Below are positions 17,830-26,442 of a DNA stretch of 64,000 bases, in pieces. This DNA is from DASRWI01 sp035654655 (lineage in GTDB: Bacteria; Bacteroidota; Ignavibacteria; Ignavibacteriales; Ignavibacteriaceae): positions 13,509 to 77,508 of the forward strand of contig DASRWI010000015.1 of the NCBI GenBank assembly GCA_035654655.1, read 5' to 3'. How positions within the stretch are numbered: position 1 is the first letter of the stretch; each line of letters opens with the position of its first letter. Both the position numbers and the translations under genes were made by a program. The notes below the pieces were generated by a model. It was not told the origin of the DNA. It made no database searches and was given only the letters and a program-made list of their open reading frames with translations.

Positions 17830-18744
17830 ATGATTAGAAACTATAAACTCTTAAACGAAAAAATTACGGAATGTCCGTCTTCAGAAAGTACCATTCAGGT
17901 TATCATTAGTCCCGACGATATCGAGAAAAGACAACTGATTGATGAACTAAAATTAGATGAACATACTCTTAATTCATCTTTGGACCCCGACGAACTTTCT
18001 CGTTTGGAGTTCGAACCTAGACATATTGCTCTAATTTATAAGCGACCTAAAAATTTTATGTACGAAGGCAAAATTGTATTTAAAATTGCCTCCACTGGTC
18101 TCTATCTTTTTCAGGATAAGCTGCTTATAGTTTTATCTGAAGATATACCCATTTTTGATAATAAACTTTTTCTCAAAGTTCTATCATTACCGGACCTGCT
18201 TCTTAAAATGATTAATAGGTCTATCTTCCATTTCCTGGAACATCTTAGAACTATTAATATGATTTCTGAGGAGCTTGAGGATAAAATTAATACCTCAATG
18301 GAAAATAGTTACCTTTTAAATTTATTTACATTGGGCAAAAGCCTTGTTTACTATTTGAACTCCATAAATTCAAATGGTGTATTGCTTGAAAAACTTCGTT
18401 TGAATAATGCTAAGATTGGATTTAATCAGCAGGAACTCGAACTTCTTGAAGATATTATTATTGATAATAATCAGTGTTACAAAGAAGCTGAAATTTATTC
18501 CAACATTCTTGCATCCCTAATGGATGCACGAGCTTCCATTGTAGGTAACAACCTTAACGTTCTTATGAAAACACTCAACATCATTACAATTGGAATTATG
18601 GTTCCAACTTTTGTAGTAAGTGCTTTCTCTATGAACGTTCATATTCCTTTGGAAGATTATCCATTTTCATTCTGGATAATTATGGCTTTTGCTGCTATTT
18701 CGGTTATGGGATTTTTCTTCTTCTGGAAAAAGAAAAAATGGTAG
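17830..18744 (+). CDS. CorA-family metal ion transporter with SMN in place of GMN
   Basis: 304 residues from ATG 17830, which has AGGA 8 bases upstream; a TTG at 17797 is also in frame. Large cytoplasmic N-terminal domain, a long helix (about 130-240) and two C-terminal membrane helices. The pore signature, normally GMN, reads SMN (residues 267-269, AFSMNVHIP). The Gly in that motif is nearly invariant in CorA Mg2+ channels, so ion selectivity may differ. The protein ends with FWKKKKW on the cytoplasmic side. Its stop abuts the stop of the convergent lipoprotein gene with no gap. Confidence 0.85.
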   Translation: MIRNYKLLNEKITECPSSESTIQVIISPDDIEKRQLIDELKLDEHTLNSSLDPDELSRLEFEPRHIALIYKRPKNFMYEGKIVFKIASTGLYLFQDKLLIVLSEDIPIFDNKLFLKVLSLPDLLLKMINRSIFHFLEHLRTINMISEELEDKINTSMENSYLLNLFTLGKSLVYYLNSINSNGVLLEKLRLNNAKIGFNQQELELLEDIIIDNNQCYKEAEIYSNILASLMDARASIVGNNLNVLMKTLNIITIGIMVPTFVVSAFSMNVHIPLEDYPFSFWIIMAFAAISVMGFFFFWKKKKW

Positions 18745-19275
18745 TTATTCCTTCTTAATAGTTATTTTATCATAATAGGTTCTTCCCTGTAATAATTGAG
18801 AGGAACCTCCTGATAAAACTAATTTCACTTTATCACTTATTCCTAATTCGATTGATATAGATTTTTTATAGCTTGTCCACTGTGCAGCTTTAACTAAAAT
18901 TGTATCCAGTACTTCAAATGTATCCGGTTTTTGCACACCTAATTCAATCAAACCTTCTACATTTTCGGTTTTGCTCCAAACTTCTAAATTCAAAACATAA
19001 TTACCAGCATTTAAATCAATCTCCCTTGAAATACTTAAAGGTGGTCCCCATATACTTTCAAGATAAATGGAATATCTCCCTCCATCTCTTGGTACATCCT
19101 CAGCAAATTTTAATAAACTATCAGCAAAATTTTTCTGCCATTGCTCAAAAAATGGCATATTATTCTTTTCAAATGATTCTTCTAAAACAATATTATTCAA
19201 ATAAACCGGATCAGGTTCACTGCAGCCAAATAATCCTAATAAAAAGAATATATATATAATTGCAAACTTTTTCAT
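18745..19275 (-). CDS. hypothetical lipoprotein
   Basis: 176 residues with a lipoprotein signal, LLGLFGC then SEPDP (Cys18). The mature part looks like a single beta-sandwich module of the carbohydrate-binding type: EESFEKNNMPFFEQW, GGRYSIYLESIWGPPLSISREI and a C-terminal strand YYDKITIKKE. This resembles the ligand-binding modules often fused to secreted enzymes, but no named family was identified. It is transcribed alone and its stop touches the corA-like stop. Function unknown. Confidence 0.6.
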   Translation of the reverse strand: MKKFAIIYIFFLLGLFGCSEPDPVYLNNIVLEESFEKNNMPFFEQWQKNFADSLLKFAEDVPRDGGRYSIYLESIWGPPLSISREIDLNAGNYVLNLEVWSKTENVEGLIELGVQKPDTFEVLDTILVKAAQWTSYKKSISIELGISDKVKLVLSGGSSQLLQGRTYYDKITIKKE

Positions 19276-19390
19276 ACATTTTTCAAAATATTTAATTCTA
19301 ATTAACCATATTCAAGCTCAATCTCATTGATAATCATCATCTTACTATATAATGCTTTTGACTAATTTAATAAAAAATTATGGATGCAAA

Positions 19391-19579
19391 ATGAACGAGT
19401 TAATTAATAAACTAAAAACCGAGCTTAACGCTACTGATGATTATGTTAAGAAAATAATCAATGATGTAGTTCATTATCTTGAAAGTAATGACTACATCAA
19501 AGTAAATAAAGATGTAAGTGACCTGTTTAATGTTACAGATACACCCTTAAAGGATGGTTCAAAAAGAACATTAAAATAA
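19391..19579 (+). CDS. small hypothetical protein (62 aa)
   Basis: Start chosen at ATG 19391 (MNELINKLKTELNATDDYVKK), behind GGATGC; an ATG at 19352 would add 13 residues. The protein looks helical and soluble, with a C-terminal part rich in Asp, Thr and Lys. It resembles no family I know. The gene ends 2 bases before the end of the convergent aldo/keto reductase gene, and there is room for a promoter upstream. Real expression is likely but not proven. Confidence 0.5.
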   Translation: MNELINKLKTELNATDDYVKKIINDVVHYLESNDYIKVNKDVSDLFNVTDTPLKDGSKRTLK

Positions 19580-19581
19580 TT

Positions 19582-20550
19582 TTAATCGTAAAAGTTCTTT
19601 TCCCATTTATGAACTTTAAGTTTATCAAGAATGTTCTTAGGCAATGCTCCTTTTTTAACATAGGTTAAATTAGCATTAAGATTTTTTTCTTTACGCATTC
19701 CCGGTATTACTGTAGTAACTGCATTAAAACTTATGCAATATCTTAAAGCTGCTTCAGCATTGCTGGAGCATTCTGCTTTTACATCCTCCCAAATTTTATC
19801 AGCCCTCCTTTTAACATCTAATTTTCTTTTTCCCTGGAAATAATAATTTCTAAAATCACCTTTGGGAAAAGTTGTTGAAGGGTCAATATTCCCTGTTAAT
19901 GCTCCTTCATCATAAGGCACTCTTGCAATAATACTTATCTTATGATGTTCACAAAATGGGAACAACTTCTCAACAGGTTTCTGTTCAAAAATATTAAAGA
20001 TAACCTGGTAAGCATCAATCAATCCTGTTTTTCCTGCTTCAATTCCATTATCAGGCTGATGGTCATTTATAGAAATTCCAAAATATTTTACCTTACCATC
20101 CTTCTTAAGTTTCTCAACAGCCTTTTGCCATTCTTCCTGCTTTGCCCATTTATCATTCCATACGTGGAACTGCATTAAATCTAAATGGTCCCTTTTTAAA
20201 TTCTTCAAACTCTCTTCAGTGCTCTTGATTATATAATCATAAGGAAATGATTCTTCCAAAGTTGAATTATCTGAAGCTGGCCATTCTTTCTTTTGTGAAG
20301 GAATTTTACTTGCAATAAATACTTCTTTCCCATATTGTCTCTCAGCTTCACCAAGTAAATTTTCACTGTGTCCTGCTCCATAAGCAAGAGCAGTATCAAA
20401 GAAATTAATTCCTTCATTCATAGCCTTAACAAGAATCTTCATTGATTCCTTGTCTTCAGCACCAACCCATTGGCTTGCACCTATACCCCAGCATCCAAAA
20501 CCTAAAACTGATACTTCAGGCTGTTTATAAGCAAACTTATTCATTTTCAT
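19582..20550 (-). CDS. aldo/keto reductase
   Basis: 322 residues, the usual (alpha/beta)8-barrel length. NADPH-dependent carbonyl reduction is inferred. The active-site Asp-Tyr pair lies in FFDTALAYG, the catalytic Lys is probably in EVFIASKIP, and HLDLMQFHVWN matches the family strand with the His. The C-terminal PGMRKEKNLNAN is in the cofactor-binding region, as usual (IPG...). The N-terminus GFGCWGIGASQW fits the class typified by plant-type or YhdN-like AKRs. Substrate unknown. It is a single gene, convergent with the small protein at 19391. Confidence 0.88.
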   Translation of the reverse strand: MKMNKFAYKQPEVSVLGFGCWGIGASQWVGAEDKESMKILVKAMNEGINFFDTALAYGAGHSENLLGEAERQYGKEVFIASKIPSQKKEWPASDNSTLEESFPYDYIIKSTEESLKNLKRDHLDLMQFHVWNDKWAKQEEWQKAVEKLKKDGKVKYFGISINDHQPDNGIEAGKTGLIDAYQVIFNIFEQKPVEKLFPFCEHHKISIIARVPYDEGALTGNIDPSTTFPKGDFRNYYFQGKRKLDVKRRADKIWEDVKAECSSNAEAALRYCISFNAVTTVIPGMRKEKNLNANLTYVKKGALPKNILDKLKVHKWEKNFYD

Positions 20551-20701
20551 ATCTCAGAACCTCATTTATAGAAATTTTACAACAACTTTTTTGTAAATGT
20601 ATAACATTTTTCTTAATTGTAAAATAAATATTAGTGTATAGGGAACATATGTCAATTTATTTTCTTTTGATATTTTTACCATAATAATCCGGATGTGCAT
20701 T

Positions 20702-21514
20702 ATGAAATTCTTTTTTGACAATAAATATTTTATAGATTATGATAAAACAGGTAGTGGAAAATTAAATTTAATTCTTTTACACGGTTATGGGACATCAAAA
20801 GAAACTTGGAGATATGTTAGACCTTTACTTGAAAAAGATTATACTCTTTACCTTTTAGATATGAAAGGTTTTGGTTTATCATCAAAACCTAAAGACAAAA
20901 GATATACAGCTGCTGATCAGGCTGTTATAATAAATGCGTTCATCGCTAATCAGAATTTAAATAATGTTGTTATTGTGGGACATTCATTTGGCGGTGCTGT
21001 TGCTCTTTATTCTTACCTTGCAGATAAAACCAGAATAAAAAAAATCATTTTAGTTGACCCTTCAATATATTTAACTAAACTTCCTTTTATTGCAATCGCT
21101 GCAAAGTTCCCATTAGTAAAATGGTTTATAATGTATTTGGTTCCCAATAAAATTAAAGCAAGAATATCTCTTAGATTTTTAATTTATAAGAACAATCCTA
21201 TACCGGAGGAGAATGTAGAAAAGTTTGCAGCTTATCTAAAAACATCCGGAGCTTATAACGCATTTATTCAAACAGCTAATTTGATGGTACCATATATAAA
21301 TGAGGAGCTTTCACCAAGACTAAAAGAAATAAATATTCCGGTTCAAATTATTTGGGGAAAAAATGACCCGTTACTTCCATATAAACAGGCATTGAAATTA
21401 AGAGATGAAATTCCTCCGGCTGTTTTACATTTAGTTGAAGATTGCGGACATATTCCTCAGATAGAAAAACCTGAAGAAGCTGTACGAGTAATGAAATTAT
21501 TTTTAAATGCTTAG
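20702..21514 (+). CDS. alpha/beta hydrolase
   Basis: 270 residues from ATG 20702 (MKFFFDNKYF); an ATG three codons upstream (20693) is equally possible. The fold is shown by the oxyanion-hole motif HGYGTSKETW, the nucleophile elbow GHSFGG, the acid in WGKNDPLLP and the final His in DCGHIPQIEKPEE. The arrangement matches the family of esterases, haloperoxidase-like and C-C hydrolases that includes MenH and YbfF; the substrate is not predictable. The stop overlaps the mnmA stop by 4 bases on the opposite strand. Confidence 0.9.
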   Translation: MKFFFDNKYFIDYDKTGSGKLNLILLHGYGTSKETWRYVRPLLEKDYTLYLLDMKGFGLSSKPKDKRYTAADQAVIINAFIANQNLNNVVIVGHSFGGAVALYSYLADKTRIKKIILVDPSIYLTKLPFIAIAAKFPLVKWFIMYLVPNKIKARISLRFLIYKNNPIPEENVEKFAAYLKTSGAYNAFIQTANLMVPYINEELSPRLKEINIPVQIIWGKNDPLLPYKQALKLRDEIPPAVLHLVEDCGHIPQIEKPEEAVRVMKLFLNA

Positions 21515-22566
21515 ATAGAAGTAATCATTCCACCGCCAAGACATTCCTCACCTTGGTATAGGACTGCAAATTGTCCCGGTGCAATTCCCTGGTCTGGTCT
21601 TTCAAGATGCACTTCTGCTACATCCTCTTCAATGAAATTAACATTACAGTTGTACATATTAGCCCCGTGTCTAATTTTCACCTGGAGATTTTCTTCCAAA
21701 GGTTTCTCTTCATTTATCCAGTTAAATTTTCCCGCAGTGAAAGTATCTCTACATCTATTTTCAATATCTTCCTTTGAAATGTAGATAATATTATTCTTAA
21801 TATCTTTTTTCACAACAAACCAGGGTCCGCCAGATAAACCTAAACCTGACCTTTGTCCAATAGTGAAATAATAAAATCCCGGATGTTCACCAACTTTTAC
21901 ATTCCTATCAATATCAACTATATCACCTTTTATTTCACCAAGATGATGTTTGATAAAATCGTGAAATTTAACTTTACCTAAGAAACAAATTCCCTGACTA
22001 TCTTTTCTTGTCTGATTTGGTAAGTCATATTTCTTTGCATACTCTCTAACCTGGGCTTTATTAAAAGTCCCTATTGGAAAAAATGCTCTGGCAAGCTGCT
22101 TCTGAGTTAGATAAGCTAAAAAATATGTTTGGTCTTTTATTGGGTCAGGAGTTCTCCACAAAGTAAATATATTTCTCTGCTGAAGAACTTTTGCATAATG
22201 ACCACTTGCAACTTTTTCAAAAGAACTATCAATCTTATCATAAAATTGACCGAACTTAATTAAACTGTTGCAAAAGATATCTGGATTAGGAGTAAGTCCT
22301 TCCTTAATAGAATTGATGGTATAAGTAACAACAGAATCCCAATACTCCTTCTGTAGAGAGACAACTTCCAAGGGAATACCAGCTTGGTCACACACACCTC
22401 TGGCATATTCAAGGTCTTCTTCCCATGGACAATCTCCCAAAAATGAAAACTCATCTTGCAGCCAAATTTTTATATAGAATGCTGTTAGGTCGTGTCCTTG
22501 GTCTTTAAGTAAATTCAATGCAACTGAGCTGTCAACTCCACCGGATAATAAAACTGCTATCTTCAT
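21511..22566 (-). CDS. mnmA: tRNA-specific 2-thiouridylase MnmA
   Basis: Adds sulphur to uridine-34 of Lys, Glu and Gln tRNAs using ATP and a persulfide relay. 351 residues. The PP-loop SGGVDSS is at residues 8-14, the catalytic cysteines are Cys99 (PDIFCNSL) and Cys194 (GICFLG), and the C-terminal beta-barrel holds PGQFAVLY. All key residues are present. It is a single gene on the minus strand, with its own upstream region of 145 bases. Confidence 0.97.
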   Translation of the reverse strand: MKIAVLLSGGVDSSVALNLLKDQGHDLTAFYIKIWLQDEFSFLGDCPWEEDLEYARGVCDQAGIPLEVVSLQKEYWDSVVTYTINSIKEGLTPNPDIFCNSLIKFGQFYDKIDSSFEKVASGHYAKVLQQRNIFTLWRTPDPIKDQTYFLAYLTQKQLARAFFPIGTFNKAQVREYAKKYDLPNQTRKDSQGICFLGKVKFHDFIKHHLGEIKGDIVDIDRNVKVGEHPGFYYFTIGQRSGLGLSGGPWFVVKKDIKNNIIYISKEDIENRCRDTFTAGKFNWINEEKPLEENLQVKIRHGANMYNCNVNFIEEDVAEVHLERPDQGIAPGQFAVLYQGEECLGGGMITSI

Positions 22567-22711
22567 TTATTCCAAAAAAATTAAACCTCAAATAAAGGAT
22601 AAATAACAAACAAATTAAGCCAAAAAGATGGTATATAAAGATTGGTAAAATTCCAAAATCAAACTTAGTTAGGCATTCTAATCTTAGATAATCCTACAAT
22701 CCAATATATCC

Positions 22712-24166
22712 CTATGAAAATATTTTCTGCACCTTCCAAATATTTTGCTTGGTTACTAATACAAGAAGAATATCTCCTTCCTCAATTACAGTTCCACCGC
22801 TCGGAACAACATAATTCTCATTCCTTGTAATAAGCACAATTAGCGAATCACTGGGCAATTTCAGGTCCACAATGGTTTTCCCTATCAATTTAGAATTATA
22901 AGAAACATAAAAATCCGTAAGTTCAGCATTAACTCCCTCAACAGGTGCAATTTCAATAGGAGATGATTTTGATTTTATAAGAGGTGCATCAACCTTAAGT
23001 AATTTGGAGACAGGAGCCAAAGTCCAACCTTGTAATAATGCCGATGTCAAAACGATAAAGAAAACAAGATTAAAAAATAATGATGAATCTGGTAGTCCTG
23101 CCACAAGTGGATAAGTAGCTAATATAACAGGCACAGCTCCTCTCAAACCAACCCAGCTTACAAAAATCTTCTCTCTTAGGTCAAGTCCTTTTATAAAAGC
23201 TAAAGAAATAAAAACACTAATCGGTCGAGCAACAAACATTAAAATCAGTGCAATAGAAAACCCTGATAATGAAATATAAATCAAGGTGGATGGAAAAACT
23301 AAAAGGCCCAAAGTTAAGAACATACCAATTTGACTAAGCCACGCCATACCATCAAAGAACCTGCCCATTGTTTTCTTCTGAACATATTTGTGATTACCAA
23401 TTACAATACCGGCTAAATATACTGCAAGGAATCCACTTCCCCCCAACAATGCTGTTGATGAAAAAATGAATGCAATAAATGCTATTGCAAAAACTGAATA
23501 AACTCCCTGATATGGAACTTTGATATAATTTATTAAAATTATCATCAGCTTACCCAGGCTTAAACCCATTATCGTTCCCAATCCCATTTGCATTATAAAA
23601 AGCCAAATAAGACTCAAATAGGATTTTCCCGGATTTAAGTACAACTCAATCAAGCCAATAGTCAGGAAGATTGCCATAGGGTCATTGCTCCCTGATTCAA
23701 CTTCAAGCAAAGGTTTTAATTTTCCTTTAAGTGAAATGTTTTTAGAGTTTAAAACTGAAAAAACAGCAGCAGCATCAGTGGAAGAAATAATAGAACCCAA
23801 AAGAAGTGCAAACAACAGAGGAATATTAAAAATATAATAAACTGCAAAACCTGTTATAATAGCAGTTATCAAAACTCCTATTGTTGAAAGACTTAATGCA
23901 TATTTGAGAATCGGCTTAGTTTCATTCCATTTGGTACCTAATCCTCCTGAAAAAAGAATAAAGATTAATGCACCAGTTCCAATTGACTGTGCAACAAATG
24001 CATTATCAAAATCAATCCATCCAATACCATCAGTACCTACTATCATCCCCAGACCAAGGAATAACAACAGTGTAGGGACCCCAAGGTTGTCAGTAAATTT
24101 TGCTAAAGCAACGCTTAGAAGAATTAAGATTGAACCAATTAATAAATAGTACTCAATAGTTATCAT
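22712..24166 (-). CDS. cation/proton antiporter, CPA1 family with TrkA-C domain
   Basis: 484 residues, with about 12 membrane helices (1-395) and then a soluble RCK C-terminal domain at about 405-484 (LIGKTIVDLKLP, VIEEGDILLVLVTK). The membrane part has SSTDAAAVFS, VESGSNDPMAIF and SWVGLRGAVPVILATYP, typical of the NhaP2/CvrA potassium/proton antiporter type. The TrkA-C domain suggests gating by a nucleotide or by K+ state. It probably exports K+ or Na+ in exchange for H+. Single gene. Confidence 0.9.
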   Translation of the reverse strand: MITIEYYLLIGSILILLSVALAKFTDNLGVPTLLLFLGLGMIVGTDGIGWIDFDNAFVAQSIGTGALIFILFSGGLGTKWNETKPILKYALSLSTIGVLITAIITGFAVYYIFNIPLLFALLLGSIISSTDAAAVFSVLNSKNISLKGKLKPLLEVESGSNDPMAIFLTIGLIELYLNPGKSYLSLIWLFIMQMGLGTIMGLSLGKLMIILINYIKVPYQGVYSVFAIAFIAFIFSSTALLGGSGFLAVYLAGIVIGNHKYVQKKTMGRFFDGMAWLSQIGMFLTLGLLVFPSTLIYISLSGFSIALILMFVARPISVFISLAFIKGLDLREKIFVSWVGLRGAVPVILATYPLVAGLPDSSLFFNLVFFIVLTSALLQGWTLAPVSKLLKVDAPLIKSKSSPIEIAPVEGVNAELTDFYVSYNSKLIGKTIVDLKLPSDSLIVLITRNENYVVPSGGTVIEEGDILLVLVTKQNIWKVQKIFS

Positions 24167-24315
24167 TCAATACAAATTTTTAATCAATAAAAATATAATA
24201 TAATTTATTTTACTTTAAAACTTAAGGAAGTATAAAGAGAAATGAAAAGATTTAATTTGAATTAGCATCCCAGCGAGATGCATCAGTAGTAGATATTATA
24301 TCACTTCCATATTTT

Positions 24316-24339
24316 CCCTTCCCTTTTTATAGGGAAGGG
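24316..24339. repeat. perfect 9-base-arm hairpin in gene-free gap
   Basis: CCCTTCCCT (24316-24324) pairs with AGGGAAGGG (24331-24339) around TTTTAT. It lies between the antiporter gene (24166) and the end of the T9SS gene (24368). It has no T tract on either strand, so it is not a standard terminator; it resembles a dispersed hairpin element. Nothing else is recognisable in the 200-base gap. Confidence 0.4.
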
Positions 24340-24367
24340 GTAAGGGGATAGGTATCAATATTAAAGA

Positions 24368-26434
24368 TTATTTTAACAAAACCATTTTCTTAACTGAACG
24401 AAAATCTCCAGCACTAATGGAATAATAATAAATCCCCGATGCCAACTTTGATGCATCAAAATCAACAGAATAACTTCCTCTCTCCTTCGGCTCATCGATA
24501 AGTTTAGTTATTTCATTACCTAAAACATCAAAAACTTTAACAACAACATTAGATTGTTTTTCAATCGAATACTTTATTGTAGTTACCGGATTAAAAGGAT
24601 TAGGATAATTTTGTTCTAATAAATAAATATATTTTTTTTCGGATTCATCGGATGTATTTAAGATAGGTGTATTATCTGCTTTGAAATATTCTGTATAATA
24701 ATAAAAGGGTACTAAATGTCTATCCTTTGCACCTATACGATAATAAAGGTCATAACCTTTATCAATATAATCTTTATTTAACCAAAGCTTATTTCTATAA
24801 AAATTATTATAATCTATTCTAAATATGTTTATTCTATTTGTATCAGAAGATATCTCTCCTTTTTTATAAAAATAATCAGCAAAAGACTCTTGAAAAAAAT
24901 CACCATGCAAATAAGTGTGTGTTATTCTTGCTGTAATATCTACAGTATCTTTTTTGTTAATGTTAACGAGTAAATTTTGAATTGAACATAAAGTTGAATC
25001 TGCATAATATTTATAATTGCCTAAAGAATCATAAATAATTGCACTAATTAAAGTATTACTCCTTCCGGAATATGTTCCCCCAGGTCCATCAAATGCTTGC
25101 ATATTATAAACCAAACCAATACCTTTTGAATAAAGAAAATATTCGGGAAATGCTCCTAATGTTGAACCTTCTAATCTCATTGTCAACACAGAATCTCCTA
25201 ATATTAAAGCATTATACTTCAACATTTTTTTTCTTTGCCAAGTATTATCATAAACATTAAAGAAATTATAGTATTGATTATTAGGAGTACCAAAATCAAT
25301 TAATTGTTTTTCCCCTGAAGAATAAATATAGATTCTATTACTGTCGTAATCATATCTTGTCAAATGTTTACCCCAAAGAGTTTCAAAATGATAGATATAT
25401 GTTTTCCCATCTATTGTAGTGTCCTTATCCAAAACATCTTCCTTCAGTTGAATGCTGCCTCCACGATCGCTCCAAGTTTCATAAATATATTGGAACTTAT
25501 TTCCTTTAACAAATGGAAGTTCAAATTTAATTGTATCATTTAACAAAGGATTTTGTTCATCATATAAAAATATTCCATTCTTTGATGCAACTATTGTAGA
25601 TGTACTAGAAAAATCTATTCTAAACAAATTATCACTTAAATCATCTACACCAATCATCTGCCACGTATCTCCTTTGTCAATAGATTTAAAAATCCTATGG
25701 TAACCATATGAAAATGAAGCAGATTGTGTATAAAGTTCATCTCCTTTTATAAATAATTCTTCTATTAGAAAAGGCATACCTTTATAAATCCAAGAAATGC
25801 CATTGTTAGTACTATTATAAATTTTATAGTTTACAGGTACAATCAATTCTCCATTAGAATTTTTTTTAACTTCACCACCACTTTCATTAATTACTCTGGA
25901 GAATGTACTTCCACTATTAGTTGAAAGATAATAACCACTTGGCTTTGAACATACGATTAAATTATTTGAATCTACATAAACGCTGGAGATTAAAGTATCA
26001 AAAGTCTGAGCTAAACTATTAAATGTACTCCCTTGATCGGTTGAGTAATAAAGTTTTTTTTGGTTTGAACTAACCCATATTGTTCCATTATTATCAACAC
26101 TCATAAAATTTGGTTTACCATTATTAAAAGAAATATCTATCCAATTTTCCCCCATATTTGTAGATTTAACAATCTTGTTTCTATCTTTATATCCATATAG
26201 TAAATCTCCATCAAAAAAAACTTTATCAACATCATATTCAATTGGATGGCTTTCCCACGTTTTACCAGTATCATTGGAATAATGCAAACTTACAGGCGAG
26301 GACCATATTAAAGCATAGGGAATTGAATTATATGATGTATAATATTTACAACTTGGTAAAGTTTCTACCCAATATATTTGTTGTGAGAACAAACTAATTT
26401 TTAAGAACATGAATAATAAAATTACTTTTTTCAC
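24368..26434 (-). CDS. T9SS-exported BNR/sortilin-repeat protein
   Basis: 688 residues. Signal peptide at about 1-17, then about six BNR-type repeats of the form SxDxGxTW (SNDTGKTW, STNMGENW, STDQGSTF, STNSGSTF, STNNGISW, SIDKGDTW) in the first 300 residues, likely a beta-propeller. A second domain (about 300-600) is homologous to the whole mature part of the next protein (26443-27672), with shared motifs GNK(F/W)QY, TRYDY(D/N)SN and IIYDS.GNY.YY. The final 85 residues are the type IX sorting domain (LEQNYPNPFNP to SVKKMVLLK). The function is unknown; secreted or surface-attached. It lies 8 bases downstream of its paralogue, so they are probably cotranscribed. Confidence 0.8.
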   Translation of the reverse strand: MKKVILLFMFLKISLFSQQIYWVETLPSCKYYTSYNSIPYALIWSSPVSLHYSNDTGKTWESHPIEYDVDKVFFDGDLLYGYKDRNKIVKSTNMGENWIDISFNNGKPNFMSVDNNGTIWVSSNQKKLYYSTDQGSTFNSLAQTFDTLISSVYVDSNNLIVCSKPSGYYLSTNSGSTFSRVINESGGEVKKNSNGELIVPVNYKIYNSTNNGISWIYKGMPFLIEELFIKGDELYTQSASFSYGYHRIFKSIDKGDTWQMIGVDDLSDNLFRIDFSSTSTIVASKNGIFLYDEQNPLLNDTIKFELPFVKGNKFQYIYETWSDRGGSIQLKEDVLDKDTTIDGKTYIYHFETLWGKHLTRYDYDSNRIYIYSSGEKQLIDFGTPNNQYYNFFNVYDNTWQRKKMLKYNALILGDSVLTMRLEGSTLGAFPEYFLYSKGIGLVYNMQAFDGPGGTYSGRSNTLISAIIYDSLGNYKYYADSTLCSIQNLLVNINKKDTVDITARITHTYLHGDFFQESFADYFYKKGEISSDTNRINIFRIDYNNFYRNKLWLNKDYIDKGYDLYYRIGAKDRHLVPFYYYTEYFKADNTPILNTSDESEKKYIYLLEQNYPNPFNPVTTIKYSIEKQSNVVVKVFDVLGNEITKLIDEPKERGSYSVDFDASKLASGIYYYSISAGDFRSVKKMVLLK

Positions 26435-26442
26435 TTCACCCT

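Noticed and set aside
24316..24339. Terminator after the T9SS gene
   Set aside because: The hairpin is perfect but no T run follows on the minus strand; listed as a repeat instead.
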